A stretch of DNA of 64,000 nt from Chelativorans sp. ZYF759 (GCF_012911015.1 NZ_WVVV01000005.1:143760-207759), one strand, 5' to 3'. Positions 1 to 9,392 are shown, numbered from the stretch's first letter. Made by a program: numbers and translations. Notes: generated by a model from the sequence alone, not told the origin.

Positions 1-169
1 GCGGATAGGCCAGGCAGATGATTGCGAAGGGCAGGCCCGTATTCTGGCCGGCACCGCTGTCGAGGAGGAGCAGCAAGGCGGCGATCCAGCTCAGCTCCAT
101 GGCGATGAACAGCCATGACTGGAGATCCGGCCATTGGAGCCGGACTCTTGGGATCGCGCGGTCGTTCAT
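1..169 (-). CDS. Partial membrane protein at the end of a DUF58 operon
   Basis: Only the first 56 codons are present; the gene runs off the left edge. The ATG overlaps the TGA of the DUF58 gene (ATGA), so the two are almost certainly translationally coupled. The visible part has a short polar N-terminus (MNDRAIPRVRLQWPDLQSW), then a hydrophobic segment (about residues 20-37) and the start of a second (about 46-55). In many bacteria DUF58 genes are followed by a membrane-bound transglutaminase-like (TgpA-type) protein, so that is a reasonable guess, but no catalytic domain lies inside the window. I can support only 'integral membrane protein'. Confidence 0.6.
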   Translation of the reverse strand, partial: MNDRAIPRVRLQWPDLQSWLFIAMELSWIAALLLLLDSGAGQNTGLPFAIICLAYP

Positions 170-1425
170 GGCGCGAGGCCCCCGATCAGTGGACCGAGCT
201 GGCGGCAGGAGAGCGAGGTGTCGGGCAGTTCGCCCGGACCCGCCTGGAGGAGGACGATCGGACGACCCCGCTGGTCGAGCTCGCGCAGGCGCGCGAGCAG
301 TGCGGCGTCGAACTGTCTGGCGATGACGGCGAGCGTCGCCCGTCCGGCGGTGGCCGGAAGCGTCACATCGAGGAACGACCGGAAAGGTTCACTTGGCGAG
401 CGGCCGAGCCTTGCGAGCCTTTCCAGGATGACGGTCTGCTGACCCGGCGCCCTGCTGGCGGGGACCGCGACCGCACCGGCGCCATCTCCCTGCAGACCGT
501 TGGCAAAGACGCCGACCTGCCGTCGGCTCTCCAGTTCGTGGCTGGCGATCGAGGCGAGTGCGCTGACTGCCATCTCGAAGAGGTCGTCATCCACGACGGC
601 GAAGCTGTCCACGGCCAGATAGAGCGCGGTATCGAGGCTGACAGTCGGCTCGTATTGCCTCGCCATCAGTTCGCCCGTGCGGGCCGACGCCGACCAAGCG
701 ATGGCCTTGAAGGGAGTCTCAGGCGTGTAGGGCCTGAGCGCCATCGGGCGGCCGGGGTCCTCGAACAGGCGCCGCGGGTCCCGGGCTGCGCCAAGCGGCT
801 GGTAGGCGGGAAGACCGAGTTCGGACACCGGATAGATTCGTGGATAGACCACCAGCGCCTGGCCGGTCGGGAAGGATCGTGTCTTGATGAACAACCCGAA
901 CACGTCGGAACTGCGCAAGGTGCCAGCGCCGATCCTGTGGTAGCCGCGCTTGCGGCAGGAGATCAGCCGGCGCAGGGTTGCCTGACGATAAGGGCCGAGC
1001 GCCGTGGCGAAACGCAGGCATGGCGCGCCTGTCGCATCGGCTCCGAGCAGATCGTCGCCCGGCAGCAACTCGGCGGGCATCGAGATCTCGGCCTCGAGCC
1101 AGCTCAGCGGCAGGATCTTGGCGTTGTCGATCTCGACCGTGAACCCCACCTCGTCGCCTGGAAAGGCGCGTTGCGCCGAAAGGGCAGGCGACAGCGCAAC
1201 GGCGTGAAGCGACAGATAGGCCCACCCCCGCGCCACCAGCCCTGTTGCCGCGACGAGTCCCGCCACAAGCACCAGGCCGCTCAGGCCGAACCATGCGGCG
1301 GCCACCATCGTCCCCGCCATGAGAACGAGGCCCGGAAGGTCGAACAGGAATAGCTGCGTTCCCGGCGACTGGTCGCCGGCCCGCGCAATATCCTGCTGTT
1401 CTGGGGTTGCCCCGGCTGAGGTCAT
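166..1425 (-). CDS. DUF58 domain protein
   Basis: 419 aa. Residues about 31-67 form one or two membrane helices. A Big/beta-rich region follows, and then the DUF58 core with the family pattern of a 'RRLFEDPGRP..RPYTPETPFKAIAWSASARTGELM' type block, which resembles a von Willebrand A-like fold. Family members usually sit beside a MoxR ATPase and a transglutaminase and are thought to act in envelope or macromolecule assembly; no MoxR gene is visible here. The chosen ATG overlaps the stop of the upstream TetR gene (ATGA); a longer reading to about 1527 adds arginine-rich sequence that only mirrors the TetR gene. Function beyond the family is unknown. Confidence 0.85.
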   Translation of the reverse strand: MTSAGATPEQQDIARAGDQSPGTQLFLFDLPGLVLMAGTMVAAAWFGLSGLVLVAGLVAATGLVARGWAYLSLHAVALSPALSAQRAFPGDEVGFTVEIDNAKILPLSWLEAEISMPAELLPGDDLLGADATGAPCLRFATALGPYRQATLRRLISCRKRGYHRIGAGTLRSSDVFGLFIKTRSFPTGQALVVYPRIYPVSELGLPAYQPLGAARDPRRLFEDPGRPMALRPYTPETPFKAIAWSASARTGELMARQYEPTVSLDTALYLAVDSFAVVDDDLFEMAVSALASIASHELESRRQVGVFANGLQGDGAGAVAVPASRAPGQQTVILERLARLGRSPSEPFRSFLDVTLPATAGRATLAVIARQFDAALLARLRELDQRGRPIVLLQAGPGELPDTSLSCRQLGPLIGGLAP

Positions 1426-2117
1426 GAAGCGGGCAGGGCTCCGGATGAGCGGGAGGGAATGACTCGGGCCTCTCCCCCCATGGCGCCGGCCACGAAGATG
1501 TCGATCGATCGCTCGAGAAGCGCGCAATCCAGCGCCTTTTCCGCAGTGCTCTCCAGCATCGCGCGGCGCAAGGGCGGCAGGACGATGAGGCCGAAAAGTA
1601 TCTGCGCATCCAGGCGCGCGGCTTCGTCCGTGCGGTCGCCGTAGGCGTCGAGCTGGCGCAGGAGACTGGCGGTAATGGCCGTTACCCGCTCGCCACCCTC
1701 CAGATACATGCGGTGGGCGAGTTCCGGAAACTGATGCGCCTCGCCGGCGATGATCCGTTCGAGCGCTATGACCTGCGGATCGATCATGATGTCCAGCAGC
1801 TGGCGCGCAAGATCGTGGAGGCGTTCATGCGCATCCCCCTTGGGCACGATGATAGCCTCCAGTTCCCGCATCTTGCGGTGACCCAGTTCCGTCACCGCCG
1901 CCTCGAAAAGGTCGGCCTTGTTGGCGAAGCGCGCGTAGATGGTCGGCTTGGAGATGCCGGCTTCGGCCGAGACCATGTCCATGGAGGTCTTCTCGAAGCC
2001 ATGCTTCAGGAACAGATCGGTCGCGGTGGCCACGAGACGCTTGGTCAGCGCGGCCGCGTCCTTGCGGGTCGGACGCCCCCCCCGCCGCTCTTTTCCTCCT
2101 GAACCTTCTGGTGGCAT
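1422..2117 (-). CDS. TetR/AcrR-family transcriptional regulator
   Basis: 231 aa. The N-terminal helix-turn-helix is clear: 'TATDLFLKHGFEKTSMD' followed by 'AGISKPTIYARFANKADLF', about residues 30-75. The rest is a helical ligand-binding domain. The start ATG was chosen because it follows an AAGAGG-type ribosome site and because the upstream extension (MHRTYPLKLNGV...) does not look like TetR. It diverges from an RND efflux pair 163 bp away, so it probably represses that pump and itself through the near-palindrome at 2160-2176. Unusually, its stop overlaps the start of a DUF58 gene, which would place DUF58 under the same control. Confidence 0.9.
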   Translation of the reverse strand: MPPEGSGGKERRGGRPTRKDAAALTKRLVATATDLFLKHGFEKTSMDMVSAEAGISKPTIYARFANKADLFEAAVTELGHRKMRELEAIIVPKGDAHERLHDLARQLLDIMIDPQVIALERIIAGEAHQFPELAHRMYLEGGERVTAITASLLRQLDAYGDRTDEAARLDAQILFGLIVLPPLRRAMLESTAEKALDCALLERSIDIFVAGAMGGEARVIPSRSSGALPAS

Positions 2118-2159
2118 TGTGGGTTGCGCCTCTTGAATAAGCCCGGCACGACTTATATT

Positions 2160-2176
2160 AACTACACCGTTTAGTT
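2160..2176. promoter_or_regulatory. Candidate TetR operator (17-bp near-palindrome)
   Basis: AACTACACCGTTTAGTT matches its own reverse complement at 14 of 17 positions, with perfect AACTA/TAGTT arms. It lies between the divergent TetR and RND-efflux genes, 43 bp upstream of the TetR start. Many TetR-family operators have this ACTA...TAGT shape. Binding is inferred from position and symmetry only. Confidence 0.6.
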
Positions 2177-2280
2177 TCAATGGATAAGTGCGGTGCATTC
2201 ACACCCTTCCGGTTGATGTGAGCGCCGGTGAAACCATGTGTGGAACGGCAGCATTGCCCGTGACATGAAAGGATGGCCGC

Positions 2281-3462
2281 ATGGGCCGCTATTTCAACGC
2301 AACGACCCTTGTCTTTCTCGGCCTGATCGCCCTCGTCGTGGTGTGGATCGGCAGCGGCATGATCACGCGCGAGCCCATCGCGCCGCCAGAGCGCGCGCAG
2401 ACGCGCATGCCGACCGTCGCTGCGAGCTGGAGCGAGGCCGAGGAGATCGTGCGCGAACTCGTGCTCTACGGCGATGTCGAGCCGGTCCAGGTTGCCATGT
2501 TGCGGGCACGCACGGACGGTATCGTCGAGGAGGTCGTGTCACAGGGCACACGGGTGGAAAGCGGCGATGTTCTGGCGCAACTTTCCTCCGATGACCGTGA
2601 GGCGCGGCTTGTGCGCGCCGAAGCGCAACTGGCCCTGGCCGAGCGAGATTTTCGCGCGGCCGAGCAGTTGGCCGAGCGGGGCGTGGGGCCTGAAGCCGAG
2701 GCGCAGGCCCGACTTGCGCAACTCGAAGCCGCGCGCGCGGAGCTGCGCGCCATCGAGCTGGAGATCGGCAACACGACCTTGCGCGCTCCCATCAGCGGCA
2801 CCGTCAACCAGATTGTCGCTGAGATGGGCGCCTATGTATCGCCGGGCGGCGAGGTGTTGGAGATTGTGGACAACGATCCGCTGGTCGCCGTGGTCCACGT
2901 CCAGCAAGCCCAGATTCCCAATGTGCGCGTAGGCGCCTCCGCCCGCGTCAAATTCATCGGGGGCGACCAGAAGGAGGGACGCGTTCGCTTCGTGTCGCCG
3001 ATTGCCGATGCCGCAACACGCACTTTCCGCGTGGAGATCCAGATCGACAACGCCGACCGCGAGCTGCCGGCCGGTCTCAGCGCGGAGGTAACAATACCTT
3101 TCCAGTCGGTTCCCGCGCACCGCGTCTCGGCGGCGCTCGGGCGACTGGACGAGCAGGGTCGCATCGGCCTCCACATTCTCGACGAGGAAGACCGCATCCA
3201 GTTCGCGCCGATCGAGATCATCAGGGCGCGCGCCGATGGCGTGTGGGTTACGGGCCTGCCGGAGCGGGCGAGAATCGTCACCATCAGCCAGGGAACCTTG
3301 CGGCCAGGTCAGCAGGTCAACGTACAGGAAACACCAGAGGAATACCTCCTGGGCGGCGCGGGCTCTGGCGCATCCGATGCCATGCAAGCCGTTTCGGATC
3401 GCATCGGCGCTGACGATTCAGTTGCCGAGGAAGTTGAAGAGAACGGCTTGGAGAACCGCTGA
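2281..3462 (+). CDS. RND efflux membrane-fusion protein (HlyD/AcrA family)
   Basis: 393 aa periplasmic adaptor that would link the RND pump to an outer-membrane channel. An uncleaved N-terminal membrane anchor spans about residues 8-26 and there is no lipobox cysteine. A barrel-sandwich half-motif (GIVEEVVSQGTRVESGDVLA) comes before a helical hairpin rich in Ala, Glu and Arg (about 105-160), and the second half-motif (LRAPISGTVNQI) after it; a beta-barrel domain and a Glu/Asp-rich tail follow. The ATG has a GAAAGGA ribosome site 7 nt upstream. The stop shares one base with the start of the permease gene, so both are made together. No outer-membrane factor gene is visible nearby. Confidence 0.92.
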   Translation: MGRYFNATTLVFLGLIALVVVWIGSGMITREPIAPPERAQTRMPTVAASWSEAEEIVRELVLYGDVEPVQVAMLRARTDGIVEEVVSQGTRVESGDVLAQLSSDDREARLVRAEAQLALAERDFRAAEQLAERGVGPEAEAQARLAQLEAARAELRAIELEIGNTTLRAPISGTVNQIVAEMGAYVSPGGEVLEIVDNDPLVAVVHVQQAQIPNVRVGASARVKFIGGDQKEGRVRFVSPIADAATRTFRVEIQIDNADRELPAGLSAEVTIPFQSVPAHRVSAALGRLDEQGRIGLHILDEEDRIQFAPIEIIRARADGVWVTGLPERARIVTISQGTLRPGQQVNVQETPEEYLLGGAGSGASDAMQAVSDRIGADDSVAEEVEENGLENR

Positions 3463-6400
3463 TGCATACGCTCATCGCCGCGGCCTTCAGCCGTGTCCGG
3501 ACGGCGCTTCTGTTCCTGGTTCTGATCTTCATTGCCGGCGCCTATTCCTATGCGACCATTTCCAAGGAAGCGGCGCCGGAGATCGACATTCCCGTCTTCA
3601 TCGTCAACGTCACCTATTCCGGCATTTCGGCCGAAGACAGCGCACGGCTTCTCGTCGAGCCGATGGAGCGCCAGTTCCAGACGCTGGAAGGCCTGCGACG
3701 CATGAGCGGCCAGGCGGGCGAGGGCTTCGCCACCATGACGCTCGAATTCCAGCCCGGCTATGATCAGGATCGGGCCCTGCAGGACGTTCGCGACGAGGCG
3801 GACAATGCGCAACCCGACCTTCCGGCCGGCGCCGATGCACCGATCGTGCGCGAGATCGATCTGTCGATCTTTCCCATTCTGACCATCGCCCTGTCGGGAG
3901 AGGTTCCCGAGCGCGAACTCATCGCGATGGCCCGCGACCTTGAGAACAGGCTGGAGTCGATATCTGGCGTTCTCGAGGCGGATCTGACGGGGGATCGAGA
4001 GGATCTCCTTGAAATCATCATCGATCCGCTTGCGATGCAGTCCTATGGCATTTCATCAGGTGAGATCGCCCAGGCGGTGCAGGCCAACAATCAGCTGGTG
4101 GCGGCCGGCGCGTTCGACACCGGCGCGGGTCGGATCGGCGTCTCGATCCCCGGAACGATCCAGACGCTTGCCGACGTCCTGGCCATGCCCGTCCAGGTCA
4201 GCGAGCGGACGGTCGTGCGCGTGCAGGACGTGGCGCAGGTGCGCCAGACCTACCAGGACGCCGTCAGCTTCGCGCGTATCGATGGACAGCCCACCATCGG
4301 CATCGACATCCGCAAGACGGCCGGCGCCAATGTCATCGACACGGTCGCACAGGTCCAGGCCATGGTTCAGGAAACCAGCGCCGGATGGTCGGACACGATC
4401 CGCGTCGACTACATGCAGAACCAGGCCGAAGACATCCAGACGCTGCTCGGCGATCTGGAGAACAACGTCATCGCGGCCATCATCCTGGTCATGCTGACGA
4501 CGATCCTGGCGCTTGGCCTGCGCGCCTCGGTGCTGGTGGCGATCGCCATACCGGGCTCGTTCCTGGCTGGAATCCTGCTTATCAACCTGATGGGCTTCAC
4601 GCTCAACATCGTCGTTCTGTTCGGTCTCATCCTGGTGATCGGGATGCTGGTGGACGGCGCCATCGTGGTGGTCGAACTCGCCGAGCGCTATCGCGCGGAA
4701 GGCATGTCGCGGCGCGAGGCCTTCCTGAATGCCGCGCAGCGCATGTCCTGGCCGATCACGGCTTCGACTGCCACCACGCTCGCGGTCTTCTTCCCGCTTC
4801 TGTTCTGGCCGGGCGTGGCGGGGCAGTTCATGATGTACCTTCCCGCGACGGTGATCGTGACCTTGGGCGCCTCGCTCTTCATGGCGCTGATATTCGTGCC
4901 CATCATCGGGACGCTGTTTGCGGGCGGGCGCTCGCCGATGATGAGCGCGGATTCCACGACGCATCCGAAGGTCTATGAGCGTGGTCTCAATTTCATGGTC
5001 GCCCGGCCGGGCTTCGCCGTCGGGCTGAGCCTTCTCGTGCTGGTGGGATCATTCTTCATCTACGGCCTGTTCGGGCGCGGCGTCGACTTCTTCCCGCCTG
5101 TCGAGCCCGAACGCGCCCAGATACAGGTCCAGGCCGACGGCAACCTCTCCGTCCAAGAGGCCGACCGTCTTGTTCGGATGGTCGAGAACCGGGTGGTCGG
5201 AACCGAGGGTATCGAACGCGCCTACTCGCGCACCATCGGGTCGGTCGAGCAGCGTCTCGGCCAGAACCTGGCGCCGGACGTGATCGGCACCATCCAGATC
5301 GACTTCACCGACTGGCGTCTGCGTCCGCCGGCGTCGGCCATCATCGAGCAGGTTCGCGGCATCACAGCGGAGCTGCCGGGCATCGGTGTGCGGGTCGAGG
5401 AACAGGAGGCAGGGCCAGGGGATGCGCGTCCGGTACAGATCCGTCTTTCGGCGGCAAACCGCGATCTCCTGCCCGAGGCCTCCGCGCTGCTCCAGGACCT
5501 GATGGTTGCGCAGGGCTCCTTTGTCGACATTTCGAGCGACGTACCCATCCCGTCGGCCGAAGTGCGGCTGCGCGTCGACCGAGAGCAGGCGGCGCGCTAC
5601 GGCGTCGACATCGACACGCTGGGTACGGCCGTGCAGTTGCTGACGAACGGCGTGGTGCTGGGCAGCTATCTGCCGGACTATGCCGATGACGAAGTGGAGA
5701 TCCGCCTGCGCTATCCGGCCGAGGAGAGAACCTTCGCCCAGCTGGCCGACCTGCGCATCTCGACGCAGAACGGCATGGTGCCGATCGCCAATTTCGTCGA
5801 GCTGGTGCCCAGCCTGGCTGCTTCCGTGATCAACCGGATCGACGGCCAGAACGTCCAGACCGTCTCTTCGGCGCTGACGGAAGGCACAACGGTGACGGAA
5901 GAATTGCAACGCCTGGAGCGATCCGTCGCCGAGGCCGGCCTGCCGGAGGGTGTCGCCATCAGCTTCGTGGGCGAGATCGAGGATCAGGAAGAGGCGATGA
6001 CGTTCCTTGTCGTGGCGTTCATCGTCGCGATCTTCCTGATGTTCCTGATCCTGCTGACGCAGCTCAACAGCTTCTTCCAGAGCCTGCTGGTGCTTTCCGC
6101 GATCATCTTCTCTATCGCGGGCGTGCTGGTGGGCCTGGTCATCCGACAGGAATCCTTTTCCATTGTCATGAGCGGCATCGGCATCGTGGCGCTGGCCGGC
6201 ATCGTGGTGAACAACAATATCGTGCTGATCGACGCCTATAACGAGCATCGCGGCAACGGCATGGCCCCGACAGATGCCGCGCTGAAGGCCGGCGCGGAAC
6301 GCTTCCGCCCGGTGCTGCTCACGGCGATCACGACGATCGCCGGGCTGATGCCGATGGTACTCGGCATGACTGTCGACTTCATCAACCGCGACCTGTTCTT

Positions 6401-6590
6401 CGGCGCCCCGTCCGGCCAGTTCTGGGTGCAGCTGTCGACGGCGATCGTCGGCGGCCTCACTTTCGCGACCTTCATCACGGTCCTGCTGACGCCGGCACTT
6501 CTGGCATGGGACGGCAATCGCCGCGAGCGGCACGCGGCGCGGCGGCGCCAGCGGCTGGAAGGCGGCGATGCGGCGGCCGCGCCCGCCTAG
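3462..6590 (+). CDS. RND efflux permease (AcrB/HAE-like)
   Basis: 1042 aa, full length for the family, with a first membrane helix at about 12-32, a large periplasmic loop, a helix block at about 335-500, a second loop, and the last helix block at about 850-1015. It should pump hydrophobic compounds using the proton gradient together with the upstream adaptor. The helix-4 proton-relay motif reads GMLVDGAIVVVE, so the first Asp (D398) is kept but the usual second Asp is Gly. The helix-10 position that is Lys in AcrB falls in a VVNNNIVLID run (N917-919). This single-Asp version occurs in some RND subgroups, so substrate range should not be copied from AcrB. The gene ends 10 bp before a convergent operon. 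Confidence 0.93.
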   Translation: MHTLIAAAFSRVRTALLFLVLIFIAGAYSYATISKEAAPEIDIPVFIVNVTYSGISAEDSARLLVEPMERQFQTLEGLRRMSGQAGEGFATMTLEFQPGYDQDRALQDVRDEADNAQPDLPAGADAPIVREIDLSIFPILTIALSGEVPERELIAMARDLENRLESISGVLEADLTGDREDLLEIIIDPLAMQSYGISSGEIAQAVQANNQLVAAGAFDTGAGRIGVSIPGTIQTLADVLAMPVQVSERTVVRVQDVAQVRQTYQDAVSFARIDGQPTIGIDIRKTAGANVIDTVAQVQAMVQETSAGWSDTIRVDYMQNQAEDIQTLLGDLENNVIAAIILVMLTTILALGLRASVLVAIAIPGSFLAGILLINLMGFTLNIVVLFGLILVIGMLVDGAIVVVELAERYRAEGMSRREAFLNAAQRMSWPITASTATTLAVFFPLLFWPGVAGQFMMYLPATVIVTLGASLFMALIFVPIIGTLFAGGRSPMMSADSTTHPKVYERGLNFMVARPGFAVGLSLLVLVGSFFIYGLFGRGVDFFPPVEPERAQIQVQADGNLSVQEADRLVRMVENRVVGTEGIERAYSRTIGSVEQRLGQNLAPDVIGTIQIDFTDWRLRPPASAIIEQVRGITAELPGIGVRVEEQEAGPGDARPVQIRLSAANRDLLPEASALLQDLMVAQGSFVDISSDVPIPSAEVRLRVDREQAARYGVDIDTLGTAVQLLTNGVVLGSYLPDYADDEVEIRLRYPAEERTFAQLADLRISTQNGMVPIANFVELVPSLAASVINRIDGQNVQTVSSALTEGTTVTEELQRLERSVAEAGLPEGVAISFVGEIEDQEEAMTFLVVAFIVAIFLMFLILLTQLNSFFQSLLVLSAIIFSIAGVLVGLVIRQESFSIVMSGIGIVALAGIVVNNNIVLIDAYNEHRGNGMAPTDAALKAGAERFRPVLLTAITTIAGLMPMVLGMTVDFINRDLFFGAPSGQFWVQLSTAIVGGLTFATFITVLLTPALLAWDGNRRERHAARRRQRLEGGDAAAAPA

Positions 6591-6600
6591 TCGACGCCTC

Positions 6601-8163
6601 TCAGGGGCTGCCCCAGCCGCCCCCGTTGGCAGTGTGGATCAGCACTTCGTCGCCGGGGCGCAGCCTGACGCCGGAGGCGTAGGCGTGGTCCTCGCGGCTG
6701 CCGTCGGGATGGATCACCGACAGGCCGTTGGTGCCGCCCGCTTCGCCGCCATTCGAGCCCCAGACGGGCTGGCGGTTGCGGCTGTAGCCGGCCGACAGCA
6801 CGGCATTGCCGCGCATGCGGTAGCTGGTTTCCATGCCTCGCCCGCCCTTGTGGCGGCCACGCCCGGCCTCGCTTTCGGACAGGCGTTTGTAGGCGACTTC
6901 CAGCCCGTAGCGCGCCTCCGAGATTTCGACCGGTGCGTTGTAGGTCTCGCCGTGGCTGCCGGAATACATCGCATCCAGGCCGTCACGGGTGGCCGTCGCC
7001 CCCCAACCACCCATCTGCGGCTCGACCATGGTGAAGCGGCGGCCGGTGTCGGGATGATCGCCGGCAATGACGGTGCCGCAGATCGATGCGAAATGTCCGG
7101 CCGGCAGGCGCTCCGGGATTGCCCTGGCCATGCAGCGCCACAGCATGTCGTAGAGGCGGATGCGGGTCTCGAAATAGTAGCCGTGCGGGGCGTTGCCGGT
7201 GGCGTGGAAGATCGTGCCGGGTTCGGTCACCACCTCAAGCGCCCGGAATGAGCCGGCATTGGCAAAAAGCGTGGGGTCGGTCAGCGCCTTGAAGATCATC
7301 TGCGCCGAGATGACGGCGCCATCGCGGCTGGTGTTGAAGGGAGCGGCGCGTTGTCCGGGATTGCCCGAGAGGTCGACCAGGAAACGATCGGGCGCAATGG
7401 TGATGGCGGCGCGCCACATCGCACCGTCATCCTGCTCCTCTTCGATCTCGTAACGGCCCTCGGGCAGGGCCGCGAGGCCCGCGCGGCCGCGTCGCTCGCC
7501 CTCGTCAAAGAGGGCCAAGAGAGCGGCTTCGTAGGCCGCAATGCCATAGGTCTCGACAAGCTGCCTGATGCGGGTATCGGCCTTGCGGCTGGCGGCCACC
7601 TGCGCCCACAGATCGCCCTTGACGAAATCGGGCAGGCGCGAATTGGCGGCGATGATGTCGAAGACGGCCGCAATCGGCTTGCCTTTTTCGAACAGCTTCA
7701 CGGCCGGCAGCCGCAGGCCCTCCTGGAATATCTCCGTCACGTCGACCGCCATCGAACCGGGCGTTGCCCCGCCGATGTCGTTCCAGTGGGCGATCGATGC
7801 CGTCCAGGCCACGCAGCGTCCGTGGGAAAAGACCGGCAGGGCGACCACCACGTCGCTCAGATGCGTCACCCCGCCGAAATAGGGATCGTTGGTGACGAAC
7901 ATATCGCCTTCACGGATGCTGTCTGCGCCGTGCAACTCGACGATCCGCTTCACCGCCTTGTCGAGCACGCCGACGAAGGTAGGGATTCCCGCGCCGGAAC
8001 TGACGAGATTGCCCACCGAATCCGTGATGCCCGTGCCGACATCCAGCACCTCGTAGATGATCGGGCTCATCGCCGTCTTCTTCAAAACCGCGAACATCTC
8101 ATCGGCGGCTGCCACAAGACTCGCCTGGATGACGCTGGAGGTGATGGTATCAGGTCGGGTCAT
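6601..8163 (-). CDS. hyuB: Hydantoinase B / 5-oxoprolinase B-type subunit (second copy)
   Basis: 520 aa, the usual HyuB length. Family blocks are clear: an N-terminal 'ADEMFAVLKKTAMSPIIYE' type segment, 'GDMFVTNDPYFGGVTHLSD', 'MVEPQMGGWGA' and a glycine-rich tail 'GGGWGSP'. With a HyuA ATPase subunit such proteins open hydantoin, N-methylhydantoin or 5-oxoproline rings in the cytoplasm at the cost of ATP. It is the last gene of the long minus-strand operon and shares its single hyuA with the other hyuB at 10250-11911. The two B subunits are clearly paralogous but much diverged, so they may give different substrate ranges. The ribosome site at the chosen ATG is weak. Confidence 0.9.
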   Translation of the reverse strand: MTRPDTITSSVIQASLVAAADEMFAVLKKTAMSPIIYEVLDVGTGITDSVGNLVSSGAGIPTFVGVLDKAVKRIVELHGADSIREGDMFVTNDPYFGGVTHLSDVVVALPVFSHGRCVAWTASIAHWNDIGGATPGSMAVDVTEIFQEGLRLPAVKLFEKGKPIAAVFDIIAANSRLPDFVKGDLWAQVAASRKADTRIRQLVETYGIAAYEAALLALFDEGERRGRAGLAALPEGRYEIEEEQDDGAMWRAAITIAPDRFLVDLSGNPGQRAAPFNTSRDGAVISAQMIFKALTDPTLFANAGSFRALEVVTEPGTIFHATGNAPHGYYFETRIRLYDMLWRCMARAIPERLPAGHFASICGTVIAGDHPDTGRRFTMVEPQMGGWGATATRDGLDAMYSGSHGETYNAPVEISEARYGLEVAYKRLSESEAGRGRHKGGRGMETSYRMRGNAVLSAGYSRNRQPVWGSNGGEAGGTNGLSVIHPDGSREDHAYASGVRLRPGDEVLIHTANGGGWGSP

Positions 8164-8260
8164 GCGCGCTTGGCTCGGTCATCTGGAGATCGCGGGGAGA
8201 GCAGATTTGTGCCGGCGCCAAGGGCGGAACGTCCGCCCCCGGCCAGGTCGGGCGACCCGT

Positions 8261-9361
8261 TCAGACCTTGGCGACGTGCAGGTCGCGGGGCAGGGTCGAC
8301 AGGATTTCCGGCCCGTCGGCGCGCAGGATCACGATCTCCTCCAGCCGGATGCCGAAGCGGCCGGGCAAATAGATGCCGGGTTCGATCGAGAAGGTCATGC
8401 CTTCCTCCAGCACGGATTCCGAGGTCGCCGTGATGTAAGGCGGTTCATGCCCGTCAATGCCGATGCCGTGGCCGGTCCGGTGCACGAAGTATTCGCCGTA
8501 GCCGGCATCCGCGATCACGTTGCGCGCGGCCGCGTCGACTGCCTTGGCCTTCACCCCGGGACGCGCGGCGGCAAGTGCTGCCTGCACGGCCTTCTCGACC
8601 ACGGCATGCACTTCCTCATAGCCTTCCGGCGGACGGCCGACCGCCACCATGCGCGTGATGTCGCTCGGATAGCTCGCCTTCTTGGCGCCGATATCGATGA
8701 CGATGGCGTCGCCTTCCTGCAGCTTGCGCTCGCCGCTCTGGTGGTGCGGGAAGGCGCCGTTCTGGCCGCCGCCGACGATCCAGAAGGAAGGCGATGCGCC
8801 TTCGGAAGCGAAGTGCGCCTTGACGACATCGGCGATCTCCCGTTCGGTCTTGCCGACGGCGATCGCGTCGAAGGCCTTGAGCATGGCACGGTCCGCGATC
8901 TCGGCGTTCATCTTCAGCGCTTCATATTCGGCCTGATCCTTGGCCATGCGCAGCGCGCCGAGCGTCTCGGTGGTGAAGGCGTGGCCGGCACCCGGCAGAT
9001 TGTCGAGCACCAGCAGCGCGAAGTCGGCGCGCATCGTCTCGTCGAGCACGACTTTCTTGGCGTTCGCGGCGCCGACATCCGACAGCGCCTTCATCAGCGC
9101 GCCTTCCGGGCCCTCGTCGTCGCTCCAGGGATGAAACGAGATGTCGGTGTCTTCCCGGGTTCCGTCGGCGTTGAGGGCGGGCATCAGGAATGTCTCCTTC
9201 TCCGGCCCGATCAGCAGGAGGCAGGGACGCTCGTCGGGATGCGGGTGGAAGCCCAGCAGCCAGTCCATGTGCGAGCCAGGCGCGATGGCGACGAGATCGA
9301 CGCCAGTTTCGCCCATCTTGGTGCGAAGCGCGGCCAGACGGCCCTTCGTGTCGACTTTCAT
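8261..9361 (-). CDS. M24-family metallopeptidase (Xaa-Pro aminopeptidase/creatinase-like)
   Basis: 366 aa. An N-terminal creatinase-like domain (about 1-140) is followed by the pita-bread M24 domain. The five dimetal ligands can be placed: D223 and D234 (VIDIGAKKASYPSDITR), H298 (HRTGHGIG), E327 (FSIEPGIY) and E341 (IRLEEIVIL). Likely a cytoplasmic peptidase removing a residue ahead of proline, or a related amidine/amide hydrolase. The ATG at 9361 follows GAGGAA; upstream residues mirror the racemase gene. It lies between the racemase and the second hyuB in the peptide-transport operon, which suggests it processes the imported compound or the ring-opened product. Confidence 0.9.
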   Translation of the reverse strand: MKVDTKGRLAALRTKMGETGVDLVAIAPGSHMDWLLGFHPHPDERPCLLLIGPEKETFLMPALNADGTREDTDISFHPWSDDEGPEGALMKALSDVGAANAKKVVLDETMRADFALLVLDNLPGAGHAFTTETLGALRMAKDQAEYEALKMNAEIADRAMLKAFDAIAVGKTEREIADVVKAHFASEGASPSFWIVGGGQNGAFPHHQSGERKLQEGDAIVIDIGAKKASYPSDITRMVAVGRPPEGYEEVHAVVEKAVQAALAAARPGVKAKAVDAAARNVIADAGYGEYFVHRTGHGIGIDGHEPPYITATSESVLEEGMTFSIEPGIYLPGRFGIRLEEIVILRADGPEILSTLPRDLHVAKV

Positions 9362-9392
9362 GTTTTCTTCCTCGTGATTGGGGGCAGTCTGT

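Noticed and set aside
115..1353. 412-codon plus-strand open frame opposite the DUF58 gene
   Set aside because: Antisense shadow of a high-GC gene: rich in Arg/Gly/His/Glu, no family features, while the minus frame is a clear DUF58 protein.
2242..2270. GGAAC ahead of the efflux adaptor gene as an EcfG promoter
   Set aside because: No GTT-type -10 at 16 or 17 bases; the bases there read ACAT.
5049..6533. 494-codon minus-strand frame inside the RND permease gene
   Set aside because: Composition (His, Asp, Arg, Gln-rich) is that of a mirror frame; the plus-strand permease accounts for the whole region.
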